This document shows positions 33,130 through 46,764 of a DNA stretch of 64,000 nt, piece by piece. Numbering within the stretch: the first letter of the stretch is position 1; each line of letters opens with the position of its first letter. The DNA comes from Tomocerus qinae (taxonomy: Eukaryota; Arthropoda; Collembola; Entomobryomorpha; Tomoceridae). The stretch is taken from positions 51,522,001 to 51,586,000 of the forward strand of contig CM034546.1 of the NCBI GenBank assembly GCA_020055645.1. Direction: 5' to 3'. Under the pieces are notes generated by a model. The model was not told the DNA's origin, searched no databases, and saw only the letters and a list, made by a program, of their open reading frames with translations. The translations under genes were made by a program, and so were the position numbers.

Positions 33130-35858
33130 AATATCGATCAGGATATAAAGTAAATAATTTTTACATAATATTTTACAAAAGTATCAAATTTTTAACAATT
33201 TTAAATATAATCAGACTATGGAAATCTAAAAATGAAAATGTGATAAAAAGCATTTATTACATTAGAAATCAAAGGTGTGATTTATTATGACCAAGCTTTG
33301 TTAATTCGTTTTTGATTACATTTTCCTTCTCTTACTTAATAACATGTATAAAATTATGTGACAACAATAAATTTCTTTGTAGTTTCCTGAATCAAATGTG
33401 ATTTTGACGTGTATTTCTTTTACATGAAATTTTATGATTTTATTTATTGTATTTTCATGAAATTTACTAAATATAGACGATTTATTGATATATTTGTATA
33501 TCTTTATTTCTGTTCTGTGTATAAATATTTTCAATGAAATTCACATACACGCATGTCATTAAGATATAAATCCCTATATTATCGTATAATTTATACGGTA
33601 TAGAGCAATTAGTATATTATGCCAAGTATTTATTTGATCCCTGGACGTTATTAATAAATTTGTAGGTGTATTATCACATTATTATTATGGTGTAAATGAA
33701 ATACATTTCCTTGTCGTTCAACCATGAAACTTTAATTTTCAACTGTCATGTCATTTTCATTTGTCAGGAAAAATGTTGAAAATTTGATGTATTTTATAAT
33801 TGAGTCTAAAACTCAGCGTCATTTCTATGTTGAATAACAAAAGAGAAAAGTAGAGTACCTAAAGTAAATCTTGGTGTATTATTTTCCTGCTTCTGCATTT
33901 GAAACAGTGATTATATTTAATCTTGGTAGGAACTGTTGCATGTGTTGCGAGTGGCCATTAACATTTATAGTTTGCGTAAAACGTGGAGTACATGCGAGTA
34001 CATTAACACAGTAAATTATTATAAAAGGTAATAATGTATTCCGTGTGGATGTAAAAGACCATAAAGGTATAGAGTGACGTCACATGGAAAATCTCACCTG
34101 TCCGTATTAGGTAATCAGCGTTTCCCCAAACAAATGCAATGTGTTGTGGTTACGGAGAGAGAGAGACGGAGTTTATACGTGACTCTGATACACGAACAAG
34201 TGTCTTGTCTCTTTTTCTCATGATTCATCAAAGCCACAACAGCTAACCAAAAAAAGACGAGAGCAAAAAGAGCATTATTGAATTGAGAGTGAGTACCTCG
34301 ACGAACGAACGAGCAAAGGCAGAGCAAAATTATTCTATGTAATGCAGTATATATAAATAGGGCAAACGAGAACCAAATGTAAAGCAAACGTAAACGGGGT
34401 ACACTACTACACGTGAGGAGAGGGTGGATAACTGGATATTCCATTTTATATGCAGTCTCAAACTGCACTATTCTCAGGGGCGTAGCTCGAGGGGTAATAT
34501 TAAAGCCATTCATACCACTACGTAGATAGATCCCCATTGTGTCTATATGAAGTGATCCAATTACTGAAGAAAATGTATATATTCTAATCTGATATTAGCT
34601 ACGCCAATTTTGACATCGAGCATATGGCCATGCCATAATATAATGTGCACAAAATGTGTACAATTACTTATAAAAGGAAGACAAGGCGAGCTGCAAATTT
34701 AGCCCGAGGCTTATACACACGAACTTGTAGCATCACAAAGCAAAATCATTGAATAACTACCTATATAGCTACTGATATAAATAGAATGCATTACTTGGAA
34801 CATGACTATCCGGAATTATAAAAATGACAAAGCATTGTTGGGAGTTTATATTTATTATTACTCACTCATTTAAAGCACGGCACACTTTATTCAATTAATA
34901 TGCAAGCAAAGACACTTTAAGTTGTAATATTTACGTGCAATAAAAATAAATACTTTTAACCACAAGAAACAAGTTTAAATATATTTTTAAATACTGATGG
35001 ATAAACAAATGGTTTAAATAAAGGTAAAATTTGTTTCGGAGCATACTAAAATGTAATTATAAAAAATAATGATGAAAAAAGGGCATGAAAAAGGAAATAA
35101 TTTGCTAAAATATATTTATGGTATGAATTTTTATAAATTAGGAAATTAAATAAAAGGAAACGTGTAAATATTTTCAAAAAGATTTGTTCAAAATCCCATT
35201 TGAACCGGTTTATTTACTAATAGATATAAAAAGGTGGAAATAATAAATTCATGGTTGGTTTACCGTGAATAATTATGACAGTAAATTATAAGAAGTGTAG
35301 ATTTGTAACTTGTAAGTATAAGACGGTCCTATATAAAATGAATAGAGTAGTAAGGTCTTATAAGAGTGCAGAGTAGTTGTACTTGTAATAGTTGTGAAAT
35401 GCAATGTAAGAAATGAGAGTAGGTAGTATTAGAAATAATAAATGAAGGTAGACAACATGGAATTGGCTATTTAGATTTCTAGTTTTGGATTTGATGTGTG
35501 GATGTCTGTCAGTGTGCTCTTTCTTCTCCCTCTTCCTTCATTCTCATAATTATTTGACATTCGATGTAGTGTCAGTCGTGTTTGTTTGTTTGTTGGAGGA
35601 GATGAATTCGGTGAGACGAACGGGAAGTGGCCAATCCAGTTCTCTCAATTAATTCTCAATGACACTCGCTCCATTATTTATTTCATACTAAACCGACAAC
35701 AAGCGAATCTCCAATTTCTCATCATTCTGATATTATTTATTTATTCCTGTTTTGGCCACCTTCCCTTTTATTATACAATAGTGCACAATAAATCTATTAC
35801 CTACTGAAACTGGAACTAGTCTATTCAAACTTCTCTCCACCAAGGACTCTCTATCAAC
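33130..35858. other. Intergenic, possible promoter region at right end
   Basis: No supported gene. It includes fragments resembling old transposon ends, for example aggggcgtagctcgagggg near 34479. A pyrimidine-rich stretch (ctctttcttctccctcttcc, 35517-35536) followed by 300 bases without an ORF may be a promoter or 5' leader for the exon at 35859. Confidence 0.4.
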
Positions 35859-35913
35859 ATGGATAACAATATTCGAATCGTTCGTAGCGAAGCGGCTAAA
35901 AATCTCATCAGAG
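35859..35913 (+). CDS. Possible alternative first exon (myosin VI?)
   Basis: ATG at 35859 opens MDNNIRIVRSEAAKNLIR and stops at a good donor (AGAG|GTCAGT) in phase 1. An AG at 39979-39980 inside the first myosin VI exon would join it in frame, as R-V-W-Y-P-D-P. The distance is 4 kb and a 2.3-kb transposon lies in between, and the acceptor has a poor pyrimidine tract. It could equally belong to another transcript or to none. Confidence 0.25.
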
Positions 35914-36309
35914 GTCAGTACACAATCTATCCATTTAAATATAACCTGCATCTATGTAACACCTGCTACTTGGCTACCTGCTTTGATACGCTTAGTCTCA
36001 GGGTTTCCTTTACACCTTAAAATGAAAATTACTATCAGGTTATTTTAAATCATGAAAAATCTCAATGACAATTAATTAGCACTTGTTTCCCATTTATACT
36101 GTGTTAATCAGCTATTTTAGTACCTGTGACTTGTAATTCAAGGAAATGACTAAAATATTCATGTCATAAGGAAAGTATTATATTATTATTACGTGTTAAT
36201 TGAGGCCATCCAATTAAATTCCATGGTTTTCTGAATCCTGACATTTTTTAAGAGTACTTCCTATTATTTTACGTACCAGAATTTTTAGGAAAAATGTCTA
36301 CTAGGAAAT

Positions 36310-38643
36310 ATTAATATCAGGGCATGAAAAAGGCAAAAAGCTACCATTTTGCTTGCCTTTTTGCCTAGCAAAATCAGCAAAAAGCTACCTTTTTGCCTTT
36401 TTGCCTTTTTAAAGTTAAATGGGGTGATAAGCAATTGACATGTTGACAACCAAGGATGTGAACGACAAATACGATTTTAAAAAACAGCAATTCTTAATTA
36501 TCTTATTATCTTAATCTTCAGTCGGTCATTCATTAGACAGTAAAACAATCGAAAACAACAAACTAACATTTAAGCAATTTTAAAATCATGAGGAAAAAAA
36601 CAAGAACCTAGAGCTGTTCTAACCAGTAACAGTCAAATACTGGATATTTTGGTTGAGTTGATATATCTCATATAATATTGTACACAATACACAGATGTTC
36701 GACCTGGCTCATTTTTTATTATACGGTTTGTCAGTTGTCACAAATACATTATAGTTCATTTTGAATTGTGTAGTATTAGTAATAAATAGTTTAATAATCA
36801 AAAAATCTAACTAGCATCTGACAGATTTTATTTGATATAGGTAAATGTTTTTCCCGATGGCTTCCAAAATGCCATTTCCCTGTCTCTACATGTGGGGAAT
36901 GTCAATGGCAACAAACAACTTTCAGGAAAAAAATCATTTTTGACCCTGTCAGTAGTTATATGAAAAAAACCTCTTAAAAAGGAAAGCAAAATAACTTTTG
37001 AATCCCTGGACGGATTTTGATGAAACTTGGTATGGAGAACCGCCATAAGTATATCTCCAGAGGTATTTTGAAAGAGCAATAACGTTCCAGTTTTTCGATT
37101 TCAAAAGACCCGGCAGAGTTTAAAAAAGTGGGTTTTTTTGGGTTTTTACCAGAAATAAAAAGTTTTTTCGAACATCTGCTCGGTTCAAATTAAAGAGATT
37201 ATCAAACTACACTTTGAAGGCATATCAAGTATTTCACTGTCAATGACCCCCGCCCGGTGTCAAAGGTCAAAACTTGGTATTGTGAAGAATTTCACCGTCT
37301 GAGGTATCAATCGAAAGCTAACAAGGACCCTGATGTCGCTAAATCCAATATTTGGGCTAATAATGACCTCTAAAAGAGTTTACGGGTCATATAATGCAAC
37401 CATACTTCAACATAGATGTATCTGAATACTCACAAAATCGCGACATAATTCCGAAAAAACATGCACATTTCTTCATATTAAAGACCTCCATGTGTCATCT
37501 AACATGCTTTTGGATGTCATTCGGACATGAGAAAAGCGCAGGTAACTATTACGAATTCACAAACTAGGGTTATTAGTCACCTTTAATTGTACAGTAACTC
37601 GTACTCAGAATCCAATTTAATGCATAGGCCCGTGCCCGGCCATGTGTATACTTAATGCATGGAAGGAAATGATATTATGAATCGTCATTATATATTGAAA
37701 TTTCACTTCCCTCCGACCCAGATTGGCATGTTAACGTGACAAATGACATTTAACGATATGTTAGATGACACTTTGTTGCGTTTAGTATGCAGAAATAGGT
37801 ATATTTTTGGGAATTATGTCGCAATTTTGTGAGTGTTCTGATACATCTATGTTGAAGTATGGTTGCATTATATGACCCTTAAACTCTTTTAGAGGTCATT
37901 ATTAGCCAAAATATTGGATTTAGCGACATCAGGGTCCTTGTTAGCTTTCGATTGATACCTCAGACGGTGAAATTCTTCACAATACCAAGTTTTGACCTTT
38001 GACACCGGGCGGGGGTCATTGACAGTGAAATACTTGATATGCCTTCAAAGTGTAGTTTGATAATCTCTTTAATTTGAACCGAGCAGATGTTCGAAAAAAC
38101 TTTTTATTTCTGGTAAAAACCCAAAAAAACCCACTTTTTTAAACTCTGCCGGGTCTTTTGAAATCGAAAAACTGGAACGTTATTGCTCTTTCAAAATACC
38201 TCTGGAGATATACTTATGGCGGTTCTCCATACCAAGTTTCATCAAAATCCGTCCAGGGATTCAAAAGTTATTTTGCTTTCCTTTTTAAGAGGTTTTTTTC
38301 ATATAACTACTGACAGGGTCAAAAATGATTTTTTTCCTGAAAGTTGTTTGTTGCCATTGACATTCCCCACATGTAGAGACAGGGAAATGGCATTTTGGAA
38401 GCCATCGGGAAAAACATTTACCTATATCAAATAAAATCTGTCATCTGCAATTTATCTGAATATTTGAATGTGTAGGACGGGACAGTCTACAAAAGTTAGC
38501 TTTAATGAAGTATCACAGGTGGCGGTGACTACTCCAAAAAGGCAAAAAGCACAAAAAGGCAAAAAGGTAGCAAAAAGGCAAAAAGGTGGCTTTTTGCCTT
38601 TTTGCTAGCAAAAATGCAACCTTTTTCATGCCTTGATTAATAT
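36310..38643. mobile_element. Palindromic hAT-type element, 2.3 kb
   Basis: The element proper is 36318-38635. The ends are CAGGGCATGAAAAAGG and, inverted, CAAGGCATGAAAAAGG. It is flanked by a perfect 8-bp target duplication, attaatat (36310-36317 and 38636-38643). Many gcaaaaaggcaaaaag units line both ends. Inside lies a large palindrome: arms about 36819-37506 and 37752-38443, almost identical in their outer halves and diverged toward the centre. The same 83-codon open frame therefore appears once on each strand; it is not a gene. The inner palindrome may be a separate element nested in the hAT element. Confidence 0.88.
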
Positions 38644-39940
38644 CGACTCAAAATTTATTTTACGAGTTATTATTTCTGAAACATTTATAATTATTGACAC
38701 AATGACATTAATATCTTATCGTAAATAGTGTTCAGAATAGTCAATTACAATAAACATGTTAATTAAAACATTTAAATAATAGTTGAAAGCTTTAAACATT
38801 CGTGTCGCAATTATTGTGAGGTAGGTTAATAGTATAAGTCAGAAAATATTTGCCTACTTAATTTAGCCAGGAAGATTGATAATGAAAACATCAAACCCTG
38901 TGTCTCGACTTAACTACTACTGGTACTTATATTGTTATCAATACTCTGATATCTATAAATGTACTAATGCTACTTATAGATACATTAGTGTTATCGGTAC
39001 ATGATTTCTCCGCAACATTGAATATCGATGATTAGGTGACACAATTCTTTTACTAATTTGACGCAAATGCAAATAAAATGATATCTTATCAGAGAATGTG
39101 CAGAAGAGATAAGGTGTCTGCCTTTCAATTTCTTTCATTTGAAACTATTGGTTTGTAACAGAGGGGAGAGTAACGCACGGAGCCGAAATTAACGTGAATA
39201 ATAATTTTGCGTATCTTGAGGTGTGTTTAGTTGTAAGTTTCGGAAATAAATAAAAGGTAAATGGAAAAACGGATCTCGTTTTGCCCCCCGAGATAGAAAA
39301 GGATATCCTTCCGGTTTCAATAATGAGATAGTAGAGAGAAGGATCATAGTAATAAATTATATATGTGTTGAGTTGAAGGCAGCTGTTGTGTAGTAGGAAG
39401 GGATAGACGGATTTAAGTTGAGGGAGTAGGTATAGCTGTGTTGCAATGTATAGTAATTGTAATAATGGAATTGTGTAGAGGAAGCCGTAGAGTGAATTGC
39501 ACACATGACAGGTGAAGCATTGCAAATTCACTCTATTTTCGTGTTTGGGGATCAGAAATCTCTCAAATGTTAGAGCCGTGTATTTAGGGGAGCTTTATTT
39601 TATTACCTTATTTACCTTGTTCTTTGTTAGACAGAAGAGAACATGAACAGACAGAACTGACAGAGCAGCCAAAGCGAGTTCGATAAACTTTTCCCATTAT
39701 TTATAACATTTTCTTCGTGTAGAGGAATTGAATTTATCACCTGTACAGATTCAACATTGCATAACTACATTTTCTTATCCTTTTAATTATCACATCTATG
39801 ATCATTAAATTCATTCCAATTGGCACAGTTCATAAAAATATCTTGCCAAATTCAATGGCACACTTTTAAACTTTCCATTTCCTACACAAATTCCCAAAAT
39901 AAAAGTGACAATTACGAACTAAACTTTCAAATTTATTAAA
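38644..39940. other. Upstream region of myosin VI
   Basis: AT-rich, no supported gene. The minus-strand open frame at 39145-39531 has no recognised domain. It presumably contains the 5' leader and promoter of myosin VI, but no clear core element was identified. Confidence 0.45.
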
Positions 39941-42900
39941 ATGAGTACAGACCACTTGTTGCTGATGGCGTCCCAACGAGTTTGGTACCCGGATCCGCAG
40001 CATGGATTCCTCTTGGGACAAATCATGTAAGTTTCATAATCTCAAATCATTTCTTGTACTAAATAATATAATTCACATTTGTTAAATAATTGAAATTTGT
40101 AATTTTAGTGACTTGGGTGCTGATAAAGTCACGATAGAACCAGAAAAGAAACATGCGCAGCAAATCTCTGTTGAATATGAGGTAATATTTTATTTAAATT
40201 AATTCCCATTTTCAAACGCTTGGTGACAAATCCGATTAGTATTAAATGATGACGTCATCAAAATGTTCCACTCCTAATAATTTAAAATGTCGCTTAGTAG
40301 CTCTCCCTATAATAAAATAACCTTGAGCATGATAAATGTTTACATCCAATATTTTTGTAACGAATAACAAGTTTGTGTATCCGGCCGAGGACAATAATGT
40401 GACAGACTATGACGACAACTGTAGTTTAATGTACCTCAACGAGGCGACGCTCTTGAACAACGTCCGCCTTCGGTATTCCAGAGGAATGATCTATGTAAGT
40501 CTTTTATCGCATAATAATTCTTGTTTAATTCAAATCATTTATTCTCAATCATGTTGGTTTTAATTATCAATGCTTTAAATAGACCTACATTGCAAACATG
40601 CTGATAGCTGTCAATCCCTACGTAGAAATAAAAGGATTGTACTCTCCAGAAACTATCAAAAGGTACCAAGGAAAGAGTTTGGGTACCCTTCCACCTCATG
40701 TTTATGCTATTGGTATGTGCTTTTTAATCGAAATTAATTGTTATCTGTTCATGATTAATTAATACGTTACATAGAATGTGATTTTATAAATTATTTCCGT
40801 TTGCAGGAGATAAATCCTTCAGGGACATGAAAGTTACCAAGCAAAGTCAGTCTATCATTGTCAGCGGAGAGAGTGGAGCTGGAAAGACAGAATCCACCAA
40901 ATACATTCTTAGGTACCTTTGTGGATCAGAAGGAACTGCAGCAGGACCTATTGAACAAAAAATTCTTGATGGTAATGATTCATGAAATTATAAATCTGCT
41001 AACATTTTACATGCAGTAGTTGTAACGAGACAAAACATTTATAATATCTGTACAGTCAATCTCTAGTCTAAAATATCCAATTATCTCACTACAATTTCCA
41101 CCGAAGTTTTTTAATATACTTGCTTATTGGGCATAAATTCGTTTTCTGGGTACTAAATTAAGTTTACAACTAAAAGTACAGATTACAGATACAAATATTG
41201 CAAAATTTTAGATGTAAAAAAGTTAGAAAAGTGTTGTGTAACAACAGAATTTTTACCGATAGGAGTTATTAATTGTAATTTTTAAGCCTGTTCCGTGTTT
41301 TGATTAATGTTTGTTTTACTCAGTTTTACATTGTCCTAAATATTCATCCATTAAACTGATGTCTTACTTTGTGTGAATAGCAAATCCGGTGCTGGAGGCG
41401 TTTGGAAACGCCAAGACGACTAGAAACAACAATTCTTCTAGATTCGGAAAGTTTATAGAGATTCATTTTGAGAGCAATCAGAAAGTGACAGGAGGATTCA
41501 TCAGCCACTACCTCCTCGAAAAATCCAGGTTAATTATCATAGCAACATTATTACAGTGTAATCTCTGCCTATTCTATATTCTATACCTTCTACAGATAGT
41601 TTAATTGCCAATAAAGAAATATAATGAATATGTACTTTATATTACCAGGATTGTGAGTCAGTCAAAAGAGGAGCGTAATTACCACATTTTCTACCAGCTG
41701 CTATCATGTTCAGACACAGAGATGAAGACGGCTTTGCATATCAACAAGTCTATAGAACACTTTCACTACTTGAATAAAGGCTGTCGGGAATTCTTCGGTG
41801 GGAACCTGAAGGATCCCATTGTCAACGATCAGGCTGATTTTAAAAAGCTGGAGTCTTCCCTGAAACGACTTGGACTCACCACCCAAGATATACAAAATAT
41901 CTACAAAGTTATCGCCACTGTTCTCAATATCGGAAATGTTGAGTTCGAAGAGGACGTAGATAACCGCGGCGGGTGCCGAGTCTCAAACGAAGACGCTTTA
42001 AAAATCACCGCCAATTTGATGTCGATCGACTTGGAAGAACTCAGAATCTGTCTCACTTCCCGGTACTGATATTAAAAAGAAAATTCCAATTTTTTGCTAT
42101 GGCTAAACATTAATGCAAGGATTTAACATTTTTATGACTACCTGGGTATCTAATTAATAATTATTTAATGAATAATGCAGAGTGATGCAGACAGCAAAAG
42201 GCGGGCACAAGGGTACGGTGATAATGGTTCCTTTAAAGCTGTACGAGTGCCGCAACGCGCGGGACGCGTTGGCCAAGGCTATGTACAGCAAACTCTTTGA
42301 CCACATTGTCAACCGAATCAACATGTCCATTCCATTCAAGTCTTCAGCTACGTACATTGGAGTACTGGATATTGCTGGATTCGAATTTTTCCCTTTGAAT
42401 TCCTTTGAGCAGTTCTGCATCAATTACTGTAACGAAAAGTTGCAACAGTTCTTCAACGAACGGGTTCTCAGTGACGAACAGAATCTATACGAGAAGGAGG
42501 TTAGTAATATTTAGTAAATAGACATTATTCTTCCTTTTTGGTTATGAAGTTCCAATTTTTTATCTATCCAGATATTAAATCATTTGAAACTTAGACTTAA
42601 ACTCATAATTTATGGATTTAGGGATTGGGACTGGAAAGGATTCAATTCATCGATAATTCTGACTGCATTGACCTCATCGAGAGTCGAAACGGAGTAATGT
42701 AAGTTTCGTTATATTATTATCGTAGAAATTTGAACGATGTCGCGGCCCTACTAATGTAAATATGTGTGACTAACAGATTTCATTTGGACGAGGAATCAAA
42801 GTTGCCTAAACCCACGAACTCAAACTTCACAAGTCAAGTGCACAAAAACTTTTCCACGCACTTCCGGCTAGCTGTTCCCCGAAAATCCAAAATCAAGGAG

Positions 42901-45830
42901 CACCGTGAATTGAGGGACGAAGAAGGATTCCTTATCAGACATTTTGCTGGCGCCGTCTGCTACCAAACTGTAATTATTTCTATATTATTACCCTGATATA
43001 TACAAATCATATTAACTAAGGTATTACTATTGTATGAAATTTGGCTTATATTTTTGTGATTTAGACTCAGTTCATCGAGAAGAACAACGACGCCTTGCAC
43101 ACTTCTCTGGAGGCTTTAGTACAGGAATCTAAAAACGCTTTCCTCCAGAGCCTTTTCATGGGAGGTAATGGCAGTCAGTCTGCACAGCAAAAAGGAAAAC
43201 TCTCCTACGTCAGCGTCGCTTCCAAATTCCGCTCTCAATTGACAGAATTGCTGGAGAAACTCAGAGGAACAGGAACTTCTTTCATCCGATGTATTAAACC
43301 AAATGCAAAAATGGTAGCTGATGTCTTCGAAGGAGGACAGATCCTCTCGCAGCTTCAATCCGCAGGTAAATACTGAATACATATCTATCAATTAGCATGT
43401 AAAATGACATTTGCAAATATCAATAGTAAATATGTTGTCTATGAAAGAAATCTCATCACTATTTGTATTAAGATTAATCGTAAATAACATTCGACAATTT
43501 TAAATGGTGAACAAATGTCATTGGATATATTTTATCTACTTAAAAGGTATGACGTCTGTTTTGGAACTCATGCAAAAAGGATATCCATCCCGTGTGCAAT
43601 TCTCCTCTCTGTACACTACCTACAAGTCTTTCCTTCCCCCTAAGCTTTCTGAGCTGGATCCACGATTCTTCTGTAGAGCTTTGTTCAAGGCACTCGGCCT
43701 CTCCGAAGAAGATTTCAGATTTGGGCTTACCAAGTAAATATCATTTAACACAATTCTAAATGCACTAAATGCAGTCATAATATCAGATTCTCTTAATTAT
43801 AGTAGTATCACAAAATCTTTGTTAATTTATTCATTTAAATTGTCTTTAGGGTTTTCTTCCGACCTGGAAAATTCAAAGAGTTTGATCAGATTATGCGTAG
43901 TGACCAAGACTCTCTGGCTCAAATGGTGAGAAGTGTCGCCAGATGGATTATTCAAAACAAATGGAAGAAAGCTGCCTTTACTGCTGTTTGTGTCATCAAA
44001 TGTTAGTCTACAGCATTACTATAATTACTATAATTGTAGTATTTTATTATAAGATATGATAATCATATTTGGCTGTTGTATTATAGTGAAAAAGAAGATT
44101 ATTTACCGAAGAGAAAATCTGGTGGTAATTCAGAAAACTGTCAAAATGCATTTGGCTCGCAAACGCCACAGACCTCGCTACCAAGGAATTCTCAAACTCA
44201 AAACACTCAGTGCACAAATCGACGGGATGGGCCAGACTGCCATGAAACTCAAAAAGGACAAGGACATCAGTGTCGCCGAGGTCAACAAACTTCAAGAGCA
44301 GTTAAAAGCTGCTGTTGATCAAATTAAGGTTAGTGACAAGGATTATATTATCTAACCCATTAGTTTTTATAGGACATTTGCAATGTATTTCGACCCCGAT
44401 AATTTTTTTTCTATTTTGTAAAGAATATTAAATTGATTACGGCATTTTCAGAGAAACGAGCGCGTGACAGAGGCTGAAATAGAAAAAAGTTACAAGGATT
44501 TGTTGAAGACGTCAGACACTCTTTTGAAGACATTGACGACGCGAATCCAGTCGGAAAAAAATGCGGAAGAGCAAGAAAAGGCTCGATTACTACGAGAGCA
44601 GCTGGAAAAGCAAAAGCGAGAGAAAGAGTTGCAGGAGCAGCAGGCTAAGCAAGAATTGGAGAACAAGAGGATGAAAGCAGAAATCGAGAACCGTCGGAAA
44701 CTAGAAGAAGCAGAGGAAATGAAGAAGAAGCAAAATGTCCAACGGATTCTTGCTCCAGAGAAAACGGTGAAGGATAACGAGAATGAGCAGGAGCGAAGAG
44801 ATAACGAAATCGCCTACCGACTTGCCCAGGAGAGCGGAGTCGGGCTGGATGAAGTTGCTAAGACTCCTGATCTAAAGAGATCCAACTTCGTTGTTAACAA
44901 CCTGAAGAATAAAAAGTTTGACTTGAGTGGCTGGAAATATTCAGAGTTGAGAGATGCGATCAACACCAGCTGTGACGTCGAATTACTGGAAGCATGCAGG
45001 TTTGTCATTACTACCATTAATCAATTCTAGGTCAATTGCCCGTAATACTTAATGTAAATGTTATTTAATTATAATGCTACTAACTATTTTTTAAACTGTA
45101 TAATTTGTAGTGATTTTAAATTTTAAATGAGACATAATATTATACACTACAATTAAAAATGCTATGAAATATTTTCAACTATTTAAATACCGTTATTAGG
45201 GAGGAATTCCATCGTCGACTTAAAGTTTACCATGCATGGAAGTCGAGGAATAACAAATCAGCGAAATCTGAGATGGACGAGAGAGCGCCGAAATCTATTT
45301 ACCAACATCAAGCAAGCCACCAGCCGACGCCGTCACCGACACCGCCGAGTGGTAGTACCCCGGCGCAAAGATATTTCCGAATCCCGTTCATGAAGGACGG
45401 ACAGAATAAGGGACTTTGGTTCGCACACTTTGATGGGCCTTACATTGCCAGACAAATGGAGACTCACTCTGGAAGGGAGCCTGTTTTACTTATTGCCGGT
45501 AAATTTAGAAATTTTGAGCTATAATATATTATATCTCAATGCATACAGTAATTTCAATTTAATTTTGAAGGTCGAGATGATATGCAAATGTGTGAATTGA
45601 AACTGAATGAAACTGGACTGACGAGGAAAAGAGGGGCTGAGATTTTGGAGTACGAATTTGAGAAGGAATGGGAAAAGAATGGTGGGGATGCTTATATAAG
45701 GTTAGATTTGTTTAATTTCGATATTAATTATTAACAATATAAAATCTCCGTTACTTAACTATCCACGAGGTTAACTCCTATATTTGTTCGTTCCTACAGA
45801 CCTGCAGAAAGAGCCGTTTCTAAAAACTAA
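39941..45830 (+). CDS. Myo6: Unconventional myosin VI, 18 exons
   Basis: Exons: 39941-40026, 40109-40181, 40372-40494, 40583-40712, 40807-40971, 41381-41528, 41649-42062, 42181-42499, 42622-42698, 42777-42969, 43065-43365, 43547-43733, 43850-44001, 44087-44328, 44452-44999, 45200-45498, 45571-45700, 45800-45830. All phases close to 1205 residues. The motor has [10 protein letters not shown] (P-loop), NNNSSRFGK (switch I), LDIAGFEFF (switch II) and RCIKPN. The class VI reverse-gear insert and IQ region follow the converter ([22 protein letters not shown]). Then come a single-helix/coiled segment and the cargo domain with [18 protein letters not shown] and [12 protein letters not shown]. It is the minus-end-directed actin motor (Drosophila jaguar) acting in endocytosis and membrane anchoring. 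The surface insert before LKDP is about 20 residues shorter than I recall for vertebrate myosin VI. Confidence 0.96.
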
Positions 45831-46764
45831 TTCCTAAAGGGACCAATTAATAATCTAAATAAATGTGCAGAGTTACCCGGAGGGATTCGCATTTCGTCAT
45901 TCCTTCCCTCCATTTACTAATTACTAATATTGAAATGCAAATGAAATTACAGTCGTTGATCAATAAATAAACAAAATAAACAGTGCATAGTTTTATTTTA
46001 CAAAATGAATTTAAATTCTTGAATTAACTGCTTGAAATTGTAAAATGGAATTTGTAAAATAGACTTCTTGTTCTTACATTTATTTTTATCAGGAATATTT
46101 GATCTTTAACTATGTAAGTGTCATTATAGGTCGTCAATATTATTTTACTGTGTTACCATCAGCTAAATATCCGTGTGTAGTAATAACATTCCACAATGAT
46201 GTTTTTAGCGATGAAGCATTTAGCAGATAATTTTGTAATTTTCGCTTTTTAATGTCTATTGCATTGATGGGTGTGGTATGACTTTTAGTTGAATTCCTCC
46301 TTTAACAAAAATTGACGTTAACATTGGTTAATTGTGAAATTGACAATTTATATTTGCAAAATTTTCTATTGATTTACATAATGTCATAAGTTTTTGAAAA
46401 CCAAAAAGCGCGCAAGTTTTGCAAATCATTTTTGTTTATATATAGCTTCATTGAACCAATTTATACGTTTTAATAATTTAATGATACAACAACAACTAGT
46501 TAGACTGTTTAGAATTTTAACTTTAGTTTGGCATTCGGTTTGTATGCGAATTTCGAATTGATAGTTAAGTTTAGCCAGAATTAGAACAATCATAAAGCTA
46601 AAACTCGCGCTGAAGAATGGCACACCGTTTAAATAAACACGCCAACGCAACGTCAACAAGGAACAAAAGATGAGTTCTTAGATTCCAGATCCAGTTCTAA
46701 TACTGAAATTTTAAAGTTGTGAGAAGGATTATTAAATGGTAAGTTAATAGTTGATCTGAAAACA
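45831..46764. other. Myosin VI 3' region and TMEM41B upstream region
   Basis: AATAAA-type signals occur near 45962-45975, about 135 bases after the myosin stop. The rest is AT-rich. TMEM41B starts 934 bases after the myosin stop on the same strand, so its promoter lies in this interval. Confidence 0.5.

Noticed and set aside
36828..38434. Two identical 83-codon open frames, one on each strand
   Set aside because: They are the two arms of the palindrome inside the hAT-type element; no domain or start context supports a protein.
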